DNA from: Bacillus sp. REN3
GTDB taxonomy: Bacteria > Bacillota > Bacilli > Bacillales > Cytobacillaceae
DNA: 64,000 nt
Direction: 5' to 3'
NCBI RefSeq assembly: GCF_017912555.1
Contig: NZ_JAERSD010000018.1
Location: 1 to 64,000, forward strand
The notes beneath the pieces were generated by a model, which was not told where the DNA came from, searched no databases, and worked only from the letters and a program-made list of their open reading frames with translations. Below are positions 49,355-57,277 of the stretch, piece by piece. Each line of letters starts with the position of its first letter. Within the stretch, counting starts at the first letter, position 1. Position numbers and translations under genes: made by a program.

Positions 49355-50038
49355 ATGTCAACAATTTTGATTGTAGATGACGAGACACGAATGCTGGACT
49401 TGCTGTCTTTATATCTTGAGCCTGCTGGCTATAAATGCATCAAGAAGACCTCCGCCCATGATGCGATCTCTTTCCTGGAGGAATATACTTCGGACCTTGT
49501 CCTGCTCGACGTGATGATGCCAGAGATGGACGGTTGGGATGCTTGCAGGGAAATCAGGAGGCATTGGGACATCCCAATCATCATGCTGACGGCAAGAAGC
49601 GAGAAGCCAGACATAGTGAAGGGCTTAAAAATCGGGGCGGACGATTATATCAGCAAGCCGTTTGATGAAAGCGAGCTGCTGGCAAGGATAGAAGCAGTAC
49701 TAAGGAGAACCCCAGCAACAAACTCGATGATTTCCTTCAATGGGCTCATCCTCAATCCTGAATCATATGAAGTAAAATTCAAAAGCCTATCCATCCCGTT
49801 GACACCGAAGGAATTTTCGCTCCTGAACCTTTTCCTCCAGAACCTTAACAAAGTATTTACCAGAGATCATCTGATCTCGGTGATTTGGGGTTACGGTGTT
49901 GCTACTGAGGACAGGACGATTGACTCCCACGTAAGGAATTTACGTGATAAGCTGCGAAAGGCAGGTTTCTCTGCAGATGATTATTTGATTACTGTTTGGG
50001 GAGTTGGTTACAAATGGCTCGAGAAAGCGGGAAAGTAG
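49355..50038 (+). CDS. OmpR/PhoB family response regulator (orphan)
   Basis: 227-residue two-component regulator. The receiver domain has acidic Asp8-Asp9, phospho-acceptor Asp52 in LLDVMMPEMDGW and the conserved Lys in YISKPFD. The C-terminal winged helix has LTPKEFSLLNLF, HVRNLRDKLRK and VWGVGYKW. GAGGAGG lies upstream of ATG 49355. No histidine kinase gene is adjacent, so its partner is encoded elsewhere. Function unknown. Confidence 0.92.
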   Translation: MSTILIVDDETRMLDLLSLYLEPAGYKCIKKTSAHDAISFLEEYTSDLVLLDVMMPEMDGWDACREIRRHWDIPIIMLTARSEKPDIVKGLKIGADDYISKPFDESELLARIEAVLRRTPATNSMISFNGLILNPESYEVKFKSLSIPLTPKEFSLLNLFLQNLNKVFTRDHLISVIWGYGVATEDRTIDSHVRNLRDKLRKAGFSADDYLITVWGVGYKWLEKAGK

Positions 50039-50152
50039 GAATTGGAGAGCATTATGGTAACTTTTGGTATATGTCTGATATAGGAAATAAAAGGTTTCAT
50101 TTCAATCCCTCCGGATAAAAAGAATACACCACCAATATCCGGGAGGGATCGA

Positions 50153-50509
50153 ATGGATACTTTATACGAACGACTTGGCGGCCAGGAAGGCATTTCAAAG
50201 GTAGTCGATGTTTTTTATGACTATGTTTTGGCGGATGAGACAGTCAACCATTTTTTTGTGAATACGGATATGACAAAGCAACGGCAACACCAAAGCTTGT
50301 TCATCAGTTGGGCAGTAGGTGGCCCGAACCAGTATTCAGGCAAAAGCATGGCGAAGGCCCATGAGGGAATGAACTTGAATGAGCAACACTTCGGGGCAAT
50401 CGCAACACACCTTGCAGCAAGCCTGAAGGAATTTGGTGTTCCAAACAAGGACATTGATGCAGTGCTTGAAAAACTAAGTTCAATGAAGGAACAGATTTTA
50501 TATAAATGA
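50153..50509 (+). CDS. Group I truncated haemoglobin
   Basis: 118-residue 2-on-2 globin of the GlbN/TrHbI type: LYERLGGQEGISKVVDVFYD, HFFVNTDMTKQRQHQ, AVGGPNQYSGKSM and the proximal His in AHEGMNLNEQHFGAI. It binds O2 or NO and may protect against nitric oxide. GGGAGGG precedes the ATG. Single gene with its own terminator. Confidence 0.93.
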   Translation: MDTLYERLGGQEGISKVVDVFYDYVLADETVNHFFVNTDMTKQRQHQSLFISWAVGGPNQYSGKSMAKAHEGMNLNEQHFGAIATHLAASLKEFGVPNKDIDAVLEKLSSMKEQILYK

Positions 50510-50510
50510 G

Positions 50511-50540
50511 AAAAAGGAGAGGATGTTCCTCTCCTTCTTT
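50511..50540. terminator. Bidirectional terminator after the truncated haemoglobin gene
   Basis: GGAGAGGA-TGT-TCCTCTCC hairpin flanked by A-rich and T-rich runs, between convergent genes. Confidence 0.8.
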
Positions 50541-51100
50541 CATTTTTTCAATTCCTTTGGCAGGTTCTTCAAGAAAGCAATCATTAATGTCATGCCTTCC
50601 CTTGTTTCTTTCTGCCTCACTGCTTTCATTAATTGCATGGAAGAAAGCGGTTCTTTCTCTTTTGTTTCCAGCTGGGCATTATGGAATGCGGTCAACATTC
50701 CTTCTACTAAATCAATTGCGCCAAGCTGCACAAATGTATCAGCAAGTTCAACGCCCTTGATTGCTTTTTCCACCATATCCGTGATCATAGGTCCGGTCAT
50801 ACCCTGTTTCATGCTCGCTGCAAGGTCCGCCAGCTGGATAAGGGATTTCAGGACACCGGTTTCCTCCAGTCGTTTGACTTCCAGAAGGGTCCTTTCAAGA
50901 CTTTCTGCTGTCTCTGGCAATGCCTTCAGGAGGGAAAGAGTTTCAGGCTGCAGGATATCATCAGCCATCTCAACCATCTTCACGCCTTTTTCAGCGATGG
51001 CAGAAACCATTTCTCCAGTGACTCCATTCATGGCAGCGTCAGTAAAGCTGACGAGCTTGTGCTGTTCCGTTTTTTCAGCTTGAGGTGTTTCCAATGCCAT
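50540..51100 (-). CDS. DUF1641 family protein
   Basis: 186-residue mostly helical, acidic cytoplasmic protein matching DUF1641, a family that is often encoded beside sulfide:quinone oxidoreductase-like or formate dehydrogenase-like enzymes. No catalytic motif is seen. It starts 15 bases after the flavoprotein gene, so it probably works with it. Confidence 0.8.
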   Translation of the reverse strand: MALETPQAEKTEQHKLVSFTDAAMNGVTGEMVSAIAEKGVKMVEMADDILQPETLSLLKALPETAESLERTLLEVKRLEETGVLKSLIQLADLAASMKQGMTGPMITDMVEKAIKGVELADTFVQLGAIDLVEGMLTAFHNAQLETKEKEPLSSMQLMKAVRQKETREGMTLMIAFLKNLPKELKK

Positions 51101-51115
51101 CGTAACCCACCCCTT

Positions 51116-52252
51116 CTATATAATCCCTTTGGCATTCAGCCAGTATAGCTCATTGTATACTGCCTTGAACCAGTGCAGCAGGTCGGAAGTCGCTGCTGGC
51201 TGTGGAGGATTGTTGTAATCAAATGTGATCATGCTTGCATCCTCAAGGCTGTTCTCCAGGAAACAAGCAACCTTTCCATTGTAAACTGCTGTTTCAGGAC
51301 GTCCGCTGATCCGGCTTATGATGTTCGCCACAAGGGATTCGGATTGGTAATGGGCAGTGGAACCAGCCTTGCTGATTGGCAGGTTCGTCGCATCGCCGAT
51401 AACGTACACATCATCCTGTCCATTCATCTTCAATGTCGTACGGTTTGTTGGAATAAAGCCAGACTCATCCCCAATGCCGGAATCGATCACCGCTTTTGCG
51501 CCAGTATGGGCAGGTACTGTGATAAGCAGATCATACTCATGCTCCTGTCCATCCATTGTAATCGCAACCTTGCGTTCAGGATCTACCTCTTCCAGATTGA
51601 AGAAGGTTTCGTATTTAATATCTCTTTTGTCAAACTCTGGCTGAGCCCATTCAGCAACCGGAACAAGTGAATGGATCCTGCCAATCGGATACGCATATTT
51701 TATTTCGATATCCTTCCGCCGCCCATTTTTCCTGAAATAATCATCAAGCATCAAAGCAAGCTCCAGTGGAGCCGCGGGACATTTGTGCGGGACATCGATC
51801 GTGATCAGGATCCTGCCCTTTTCCATTTCCGCAAGGGCATCGCGGAGACGTTCAGCCCCCTCCATCGTATAAAAATTATGGGCTCCATCTTTCAGCCCGG
51901 GGACACTGTCAAAATCAGGATGGGATCCAGTCGCTATCACAAGGTAATCATACTGGTATTGCTTGCTGCCCTTGACCATTTTCTTTTCGACATCCACATG
52001 TTCAATATCATCGTACACAAGATTTACATGCCTATGGACGAGTGAATCCTGTTTTCTTATAAAGTGCTCGGATGGTTTTTCATTGAATGTGATGAACAGG
52101 TAGCCCGGCTGATAGATATGCTTTTCCGTATTGGAAATCAACGTGATCTCTACTTCCCGTTTTTTGACCTGTTCACCAAGCTGCCGGGCTAACTTATTGG
52201 CAACCATCGTGCCTGCACTGCCGGCACCCAGGATTACAATTTTCTTCGTCAT
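51116..52252 (-). CDS. Sulfide:quinone oxidoreductase-like flavoprotein
   Basis: 378-residue NAD(P)/FAD-dependent oxidoreductase. The FAD-binding motif IVILGAGSAGTMVANKLA opens the protein, ATGSHPDF follows, and VYVIGDATNLPISKAG is the second FAD motif. A Cys in PHKCPAAPLELALML and the C-terminal half fit the sulfide:quinone oxidoreductase type, which oxidises sulfide to persulfide or polysulfide and reduces menaquinone. Company of TusA and DsrE-like genes supports sulfur chemistry. ATG at 52252 follows GAGGTG. Confidence 0.85.
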   Translation of the reverse strand: MTKKIVILGAGSAGTMVANKLARQLGEQVKKREVEITLISNTEKHIYQPGYLFITFNEKPSEHFIRKQDSLVHRHVNLVYDDIEHVDVEKKMVKGSKQYQYDYLVIATGSHPDFDSVPGLKDGAHNFYTMEGAERLRDALAEMEKGRILITIDVPHKCPAAPLELALMLDDYFRKNGRRKDIEIKYAYPIGRIHSLVPVAEWAQPEFDKRDIKYETFFNLEEVDPERKVAITMDGQEHEYDLLITVPAHTGAKAVIDSGIGDESGFIPTNRTTLKMNGQDDVYVIGDATNLPISKAGSTAHYQSESLVANIISRISGRPETAVYNGKVACFLENSLEDASMITFDYNNPPQPAATSDLLHWFKAVYNELYWLNAKGII

Positions 52253-52296
52253 TTGAACCACACCTCTTTTATGGAATCCTTGTTTGGAAAATTACT

Positions 52297-52536
52297 CTAC
52301 TTAACTTTCCTGACTGCGATTCTGAATTCTTCCCCTTCACTTTCTGTGTAAACAATCTCGTGACCCATTTTGTTCACCCACTCAGGAATATCCACTGCGG
52401 AACCCTTATCGGTGGAAAGGACTTCAACTACCTCGCCAACCTGCGCTGTCTTGATTCCCTTTACAAGCTCCATTAAAGGTCCTGGGCAATAAGCTCCTCT
52501 GGCATCAATTGATTTGTTCACAGTTACTTCACTCAT
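52297..52536 (-). CDS. TusA-like sulfurtransferase
   Basis: 79-residue TusA family protein with the active-site motif RGAYCPGPLMELVKGI, where Cys accepts a persulfide sulfur, and VVEVLSTDKGSAVDIPEW. It would shuttle sulfane sulfur between the DsrE-type protein and the flavoprotein. AGGAGG-type site upstream. Confidence 0.92.
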   Translation of the reverse strand: MSEVTVNKSIDARGAYCPGPLMELVKGIKTAQVGEVVEVLSTDKGSAVDIPEWVNKMGHEIVYTESEGEEFRIAVRKVK

Positions 52537-52709
52537 TGTTTTTTCCTCCCGTTCAATATATTAGTGATAAAAGTTATCCGGTTGTTTTCGCAAACATTGC
52601 CGCTGTTTAAGAGGCGTTGGTTTTTGGCTGCAGGAACTTTCCGTTTCCTTTTAGGAAGGAAAACGGAGCCTGGCTTGCAAGCCCCTCCACTTTCTCCTTT
52701 TCCGCTCTT

Positions 52710-53111
52710 TTACATTGTTACGACTGTAGCTCCCTGGGTCATGCCTAGGAACTTCGTCACTCCAATCACTCCGTCAAACACATCGATCATGTCCTCTTCT
52801 TTCCAATCCATAATGTCCATAGCGAGAGCGCATCCGTAAATATTAAGCTCCCCGTTTTCTTTCCCTTCCTTCAGAAGGTCATCGAACAAAGGAATTTTCT
52901 TCGCCAGCATTTGCTTGCCGATTGTCCCGGTAACGAAGTCCCCGTTTTCAAAGTTGTCTTTCCTGAAAGACTTCAGGGCATTCATCGTGACAAAAACATT
53001 CACTGTCATTCCTGTCATGGATGCAACGGATCCGACGAGTGAGCCAGCATGCAGCTTTTCAAGGTCCTCCGATAATAAAATGATCGCTAAGGATGGTGCT
53101 TGCTGTTCCAT
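52710..53111 (-). CDS. DsrE/DsrF/DrsH-like family protein
   Basis: 133-residue protein of the DsrE2-like/peroxiredoxin-like group: LAIILLSEDLEKLHAGS, FVTMNALKSF, NIYGCALAMDIMDWKEE with a conserved Cys that can hold sulfane sulfur, and a C-terminal TQGATVVTM. First gene of the sulfur operon; AAGGAGG upstream. A hairpin built on CCGTTT / AAACGG arms (about 52640-52670) separates it from tusA and may reduce downstream expression. Confidence 0.88.
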   Translation of the reverse strand: MEQQAPSLAIILLSEDLEKLHAGSLVGSVASMTGMTVNVFVTMNALKSFRKDNFENGDFVTGTIGKQMLAKKIPLFDDLLKEGKENGELNIYGCALAMDIMDWKEEDMIDVFDGVIGVTKFLGMTQGATVVTM

Positions 53112-53158
53112 AATTTATTTCCTCCTTGAATCGTCTTTATTATTTATCTTACATCGTT

Positions 53159-53188
53159 ATTATACCCATACCCCTATGACTATGTCTG
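53159..53188 (-). promoter_or_regulatory. Promoter with G-tract motif for the sulfur operon
   Basis: TATAAT (53159-53164) and CAGACA (53183-53188), 18-base spacer, minus strand. The spacer holds tandem G-tracts (AGGGGTATGGGTAT), similar in character to CsoR/CstR family operators though not a clean inverted repeat. A persulfide-sensing repressor is suggested, but none is encoded nearby. Confidence 0.5.
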
Positions 53189-53292
53189 TTTCTTTTGTGT
53201 GAACGTTTTTCATCTAAAAAGTGACAAAACAAGCCATCCATAGGAGGAACTCCGCAAGCTTAACTTGAAGCAATCAAAAAAATTTCCAAAAT

Positions 53293-53335
53293 AAATATTT
53301 GCCTGGACAGACACAAACAGCCTCAACAGTTCATA
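53293..53335 (+). promoter_or_regulatory. Candidate SigE/SpoIIID control region of sigK
   Basis: Two 10-mers match the SpoIIID consensus WWRRACARNY at 9 of 10 positions (53303-53312 and 53313-53322). AAATATT at 53293-53299 could be a SigE -35 with a poor -10 around 53312-53319. In B. subtilis sigK needs SigE and SpoIIID. Exact promoter elements are uncertain. Confidence 0.35.
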
Positions 53336-53378
53336 GGAATTTAGTATAGGCGGAAGCCTACGAACGGGGGTGGAAAAC

Positions 53379-53792
53379 ATGTCCGGCATTCTTACAGCGT
53401 TAGGATATCTAGTGAAAGAAGTTATCCTTCTTGTTTCATATGTAAAAAACAATGCATTTCCTCAACCGTTATCTGCTGCTGATGAACGAAAATATTTAAG
53501 GTTGATGGCAAATGGCGATCCGCATGCAAGAAACATGCTGATTGAACACAATTTGAGGCTCGTTGCCCATATCGTCAAAAAATTCGAGAACACGGGAGAG
53601 GATTCGGAGGATTTGATTTCCATCGGTACCATCGGGCTGATCAAAGCGATTGAAAGCTATTCCGAAGGAAAAGGAACGAAGCTTGCGACCTATGCTGCCC
53701 GCTGTATCGAGAATGAAATTGTAAAGTCAATAGTGTTGCGTATCACTTCGAAACAATCATTTCAAAAATATTTCCTCTTAACGTCACAATAA
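53379..53792 (+). CDS. sigK: Sigma-K, N-terminal fragment (interrupted by a skin-like element)
   Basis: Residues 1-114 of pro-sigma-K, the late mother-cell sigma factor. The 20-residue pro-sequence ends LLVS before [11 protein letters not shown], the known SpoIVFB cut position. Region 2 follows: [34 protein letters not shown] and [11 protein letters not shown]. After codon 114 the sequence departs from the family and runs 23 foreign codons to a stop, because the element begins at codon 113. ATG at 53379 follows GGGGGTGG. The rest of the gene is at 60221-60607. Alone this fragment cannot recognise -35 elements and is inactive. Confidence 0.96.
   Translation: MSGILTALGYLVKEVILLVSYVKNNAFPQPLSAADERKYLRLMANGDPHARNMLIEHNLRLVAHIVKKFENTGEDSEDLISIGTIGLIKAIESYSEGKGTKLATYAARCIENEIVKSIVLRITSKQSFQKYFLLTSQ
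53696..53736 (+). other. Left recombination site of the sigK element
   Basis: The shared core GAAAT lies at 53715-53719. The element-side arm (53717-53736) is repeated in inverted form at the right end (60201-60220) with 15 of 20 matches. Symmetry of the two arms puts the crossover at the GA dinucleotide 53715-53716. Confidence 0.75.
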
Positions 53793-53844
53793 CCGTTTTC
53801 ACACAACACATTTATTTGTGAAGCAACCACGAAATTGAAAACGG
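53793..53844 (+). promoter_or_regulatory. Inverted repeat in the leader of the recombinase genes
   Basis: CCGTTTTC (53793-53800) pairs perfectly with GAAAACGG (53837-53844), with an inner CACAA / TTGTG pair. The right arm abuts the GGGAGGG ribosome site of the first small gene, so the hairpin could influence its translation, or be a protein binding site. No clear SigE promoter is seen. Confidence 0.4.
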
Positions 53845-53858
53845 GAGGGACGACACCA

Positions 53859-54032
53859 ATGAGTAAAAAAGGTTATATCTCCGCAAGTAAATTTCATTCC
53901 GAATTCATAAGAAGCGACGCAACCGACCGACTAATTGCTAATTGCTATAACGCAATTAAAGAAAAAATTAGAAGGGAACGACGGAACAATGATTGCACTA
54001 TACGCACGGGTATCAACAGAAGAACAAGCTAA
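53859..54032 (+). CDS. Small basic protein overlapping the recombinase start
   Basis: 57 residues, strongly basic (KEKIRRERRNN), no recognised domain. GGGAGGG lies about 9 bases upstream. Its last 44 bases overlap the recombinase gene in another frame, so the two are probably translationally coupled. Size, charge and position resemble recombination directionality factors of large serine recombinases (SPbeta SprB is a similar size), but there is no sequence proof. Confidence 0.6.
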   Translation: MSKKGYISASKFHSEFIRSDATDRLIANCYNAIKEKIRRERRNNDCTIRTGINRRTS

Positions 54033-55515
54033 AAGCGGATCTTCACTTCAAGACCAAATTCGCCAATGCCGTGAAAAGGCGGGCAAAAATGCGGAATGTA
54101 TTGAATACGTGGACGACGGCTATTCGGGGGGATTCCTTGAACGTCCGGCACTTTCAAAATTACGGAATGACCTTCGGGAAGGACTAATTGACAAAGTTAT
54201 CGTCTATGACCCCGACCGTTTATCACGGAAACTTGCGAATCAATTGATTGTTACGGAAGAAATCGAAAAACGAGCAAAATTAATCTTCGTCAATTCAGAA
54301 TACAAGAATACACCCGAAGGAATTTTGTTCTATCAAATGCGTGGGGCATTCTCGGAATTCGAAAAGGCGAAAATCAAAGAACGTATGACCAACGGAAGAC
54401 GTGCAAAGGCTCGAAAGAACAAAGTCGTCAAAGACGTCAAAGTTTATGGATACAAGTTCAACAAGGAATCGCAAGAACTTGAAATATATGAACCCGAAGC
54501 AAAGATTGTTCGATTGATTTTCGAACTATTTACCGACCCACGGGGGCGGGTACAGGGTATAAATGGAATCGCCCACTATTTGACCGACAAAGGAATTCCG
54601 ACCAAAAAACGAAAAGGCGTTTGGCATAGGCAAGTAGTCCGCCAGATTCTTATGAATGAAACCTACACGGGTGTATTCTATCACAACAAATGGAATACGG
54701 AAGGAATGCTTGTCAACAAATACAAGGATTCAGACGACGAAAAGGTTTCAATGACCTTACGACCTAAAGAAGAATGGATTCCCGTCGAAGTTCCAGTGAT
54801 TATCGAAAAGGAAACATTCAAGTTTGCCCAAAAGTTGTTGAAGGAATCCCGACGTCGTTGGGCTGGTACTTCAAAGAACAAATATCTTCTTTCGGGATTG
54901 GTTCGTTGCGGCGATTGTGGCAATACCATGACGGGGCGACGGGCGAAGAATTGGGGAACTTATGTCTTTGAATATTCCGACGTCAAGAATACCGCAGGGG
55001 CGAAGCATAAGGGTTGTGGAAATCGGGTAAAATGCGAAGACCTTGACGCTTATGTATGGAATCATTTTGTCAATGTCATTACAACCGAAGGGGAATCGGC
55101 ATATTCCGAAGTTGCGGCAACAACCGAATCCCAGGATTCAATTTCATTCGAAGAATCGGAATTGCAACGCATTGAATCGGAACTCGTTCGCATTAAATCG
55201 GGGCGGAAACGTCTTCTCGACTTTTTGACGAACAATGCCGATATTGTGGACGAAGAAGATATTCGCAACCAATTGAAAGAGTTAAAAGAAAAAGAAGATC
55301 ACTTGTTGAAGTTGAAGGAAGAAACCGCTGCATTGATTGAAGAACGGAAAAATAACGAAGTCAACGACGAAATTCGGGCAAAGGCGGTTGAACGATATTT
55401 TGAAAACGAAAATCCCGAATCTATGTCGATTGAAGAAAAACAAGAATTACTTCGAATGTTATATCGGGAAATTCGTGTATATTCAAACGGAAAAATTGAC
55501 TTCATTTCATTGTAG
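53989..55515 (+). CDS. Large serine recombinase (SpoIVCA-type site-specific recombinase)
   Basis: 508-residue large serine recombinase expected to excise the element during sporulation. The catalytic domain begins IALYARVSTEEQAKSGSSLQ with the nucleophilic Ser in RVST, then YDPDRLSRKLANQL and FSEFEKAKIKERM. A recombinase domain (about 165-270), a zinc ribbon (CGDCGNTM plus CGNRVKC, about 305-345) and a coiled coil (about 380-460) follow. The start at 53989 gives the family N-terminus; its ribosome site is weak, consistent with coupling to the gene before it. Same job as B. subtilis SpoIVCA is inferred from location. Confidence 0.93.
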   Translation: MIALYARVSTEEQAKSGSSLQDQIRQCREKAGKNAECIEYVDDGYSGGFLERPALSKLRNDLREGLIDKVIVYDPDRLSRKLANQLIVTEEIEKRAKLIFVNSEYKNTPEGILFYQMRGAFSEFEKAKIKERMTNGRRAKARKNKVVKDVKVYGYKFNKESQELEIYEPEAKIVRLIFELFTDPRGRVQGINGIAHYLTDKGIPTKKRKGVWHRQVVRQILMNETYTGVFYHNKWNTEGMLVNKYKDSDDEKVSMTLRPKEEWIPVEVPVIIEKETFKFAQKLLKESRRRWAGTSKNKYLLSGLVRCGDCGNTMTGRRAKNWGTYVFEYSDVKNTAGAKHKGCGNRVKCEDLDAYVWNHFVNVITTEGESAYSEVAATTESQDSISFEESELQRIESELVRIKSGRKRLLDFLTNNADIVDEEDIRNQLKELKEKEDHLLKLKEETAALIEERKNNEVNDEIRAKAVERYFENENPESMSIEEKQELLRMLYREIRVYSNGKIDFISL

Positions 55516-55545
55516 GACGTTCCAAGGGCGGAGCGTCTTTTCTTT
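55516..55545 (+). terminator. Terminator after the recombinase gene
   Basis: GACGTTCC / GGAGCGTC hairpin with a 6-base loop followed by TTTTCTTT, immediately after the stop codon. Confidence 0.8.
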
Positions 55546-55672
55546 CGAACAAAAAACCACATTTCGACGGTTCAAAATGAAGTAAGCACTCCTTTAATTA
55601 AATTAGGAGTACCACTTCAAAGTAAAGTTCATTTTTTATGGGAGTAACCTACTCCTTTTTAGTTGGCATTTG
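55546..55672. other. Spacer with two hairpins
   Basis: ACTCC / GGAGT arms at about 55587-55610 and GGAGTA-ACC-TACTCC followed by T5 at 55641-55661. The second can stop plus-strand transcription; neither has a T-run for the minus-strand gene pair that ends here. Confidence 0.5.
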
Positions 55673-55873
55673 TCAGCCGCCTTCAATACAGGTAACGGAG
55701 GAACTTCCAACAGCTGTATTTAATTCAGCAAGAAGTCCCAAAAGAATCTCAGAATCAACATTACTTTCTAATGCTTTATCTGTTATTGGTACATTAAATT
55801 TCGCAAAAATAGGTATCGTAATTTCCCAGACGTCAATTATTGCTTTTGGAGACATATTTGATTGTATGACCAT
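55673..55873 (-). CDS. Small protein encoded after merR
   Basis: 66 residues with a single Cys close to the end (SVTCIEGG). GGGGGG lies 5 bases before the ATG, and the gene starts 31 bases after merR stops, so it belongs to the merR transcript. I do not recognise a domain. Its place where mercury-resistance genes would follow merR suggests a thiol-bearing accessory protein, but this is a guess. Confidence 0.65.
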   Translation of the reverse strand: MVIQSNMSPKAIIDVWEITIPIFAKFNVPITDKALESNVDSEILLGLLAELNTAVGSSSVTCIEGG

Positions 55874-55904
55874 ATTAACCCCCCATTTCTGTTATTTACT
55901 ACAT

Positions 55905-56297
55905 TCAATCATCTAGCGTTTCAATTATTGGGCATTCGTATATAGCTTTATTGTCGGGGCAACATTCCTCTAACTTTAGCAGCATTTGTTCAATTCTTTT
56001 TAAATCCCCAATTTTCGCTCGTACTTCCGCAATTTTATCGACAACAAAGCTATACATATCAAGGCATCGTTCATCATCTTTATCTACAACCCCAAGTAAT
56101 TTAGAAATCTCGCTTAAAGTAAATCCTAGTTCTTGAAACCTCTTGATAAATTTTATACGCTTAACACTTTCCTCCGTAAACATCCTATAACCAGCATTGG
56201 TTCGAGGAGTATTTTTAAGCAAACCTACTCTTTCGTAATATCTTACTGTTTCTTTATTGATACCGCAATTTTTAGCAAGCTCACCAATCCCATACAT
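55905..56297 (-). CDS. merR: MerR family regulator, mercury type
   Basis: 130-residue MerR protein: winged helix YGIGELAKNCGINKETVRYY and GYRMFTEESVKRIKFI, a long dimer helix, and three metal-binding cysteines at 78, 113 and 122. The 35- and 9-residue spacings equal those of the Hg(II)-sensing Bacillus MerR (79, 114, 123). A MerR-type overlong promoter with a dyad lies upstream. No merA, merB or transporter gene follows, so it is either a remnant or a sensor with a new output. Confidence 0.9.
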   Translation of the reverse strand: MYGIGELAKNCGINKETVRYYERVGLLKNTPRTNAGYRMFTEESVKRIKFIKRFQELGFTLSEISKLLGVVDKDDERCLDMYSFVVDKIAEVRAKIGDLKRIEQMLLKLEECCPDNKAIYECPIIETLDD

Positions 56298-56314
56298 AAT
56301 ATCACCCCATACAA

Positions 56315-56346
56315 ATTATAAAGCCTGTACCATAGTACAGTGTAAA
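56315..56346 (-). promoter_or_regulatory. MerR operator-promoter
   Basis: TTTACA (56341-56346) and TATAAT (56315-56320), minus strand, with a 20-base spacer. The spacer contains the perfect dyad CTGTAC-TATG-GTACAG. An overlong spacer with a centred dyad is the hallmark of MerR-activated promoters, so merR should be self-regulated by metal. Confidence 0.9.
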
Positions 56347-57277
56347 GAAAATTTTAATATTTTTCATTACTAGCTACCGTTAGTTGAAGAAGAATTGACT
56401 TTTACCACACTGGATTTCATTTCATATTTTTGTAATATCATAACAAGATACTCGCCTACGTTTGGTCATTCACTTTTGAAGGACGTTCCCTGACGTGTAG
56501 TGACCCGATATTTCAAAATTGTTGTGTATATTCTGAATGCGTCTTCTTCCGCCGAAATGCCCCCCCCCGTCCCCCCGTGGGTGGGGTCGAATATTTCGTC
56601 CGTTTCTTCGTTTACTTGCGTGTGTGTTGCGATTGAATCATTCCGAATGGTTATTCATGAATTAAATGTCGTTCACCATAAGGCTATGTACGGTCTTGCA
56701 ATGAAATAGCAAGCGATGTATAAACATACGGAAGACAACCCGTCATTACAATTACTATCTTATGGACAAACCTATTGCTATTCGTCATATAATAGGCAAT
56801 ATAGGACGAATTGAAATATACAAGACCGCACGAACCCGTATTCTTTCGTTGGTGATTCGTCGTGTTTGATTCGTTGGGATATCCGATTCGTCGTCTTTGG
56901 AGTTTCGAACAATTATATCGAAGTCAATTTCCGCTTATGTCCTATTGTACCGCAACAAAAACGCTGGAATCCCTTGCGACTGCAAACGTTGGGGCAATTC
57001 CTTTCGATGAAAAAAAACGGACAAAACGGAACATATATTGCATGGAAAGCGAGGATTTCAAGAAACCGTTGAACGTGCAATAAACGTGCAATGATATAAC
57101 GCCAATGTCACTTTTGGTATTCGTGTGACATAACGAAAGACCGTTTAATCCCTTACGCATCAACACTTTACCACAATAAAGAGACAAAGTGATATTTCTA
57201 TAATCGGACATATAACGACAGGCTTGCGGGTGTTTTATGTAATAGGGAACGTATTCTTGTGCGTTCCCAAGTTCGAC
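56347..57277. other. Long region without supported genes inside the sigK element
   Basis: About 930 bases. Open frames here lack ribosome sites and family resemblance. A C9-GT-C6 tract followed by GTGGGTGGGG lies at about 56562-56585. GGACGTTCC at 56481-56489 repeats a 9-mer found at 55515-55523. Base use resembles the recombinase part of the element rather than the merR part. Confidence 0.5.

Noticed and set aside
56942-57211. 89-codon minus-strand frame inside the sigK element
   Set aside because: No ribosome site, odd composition and no family resemblance.
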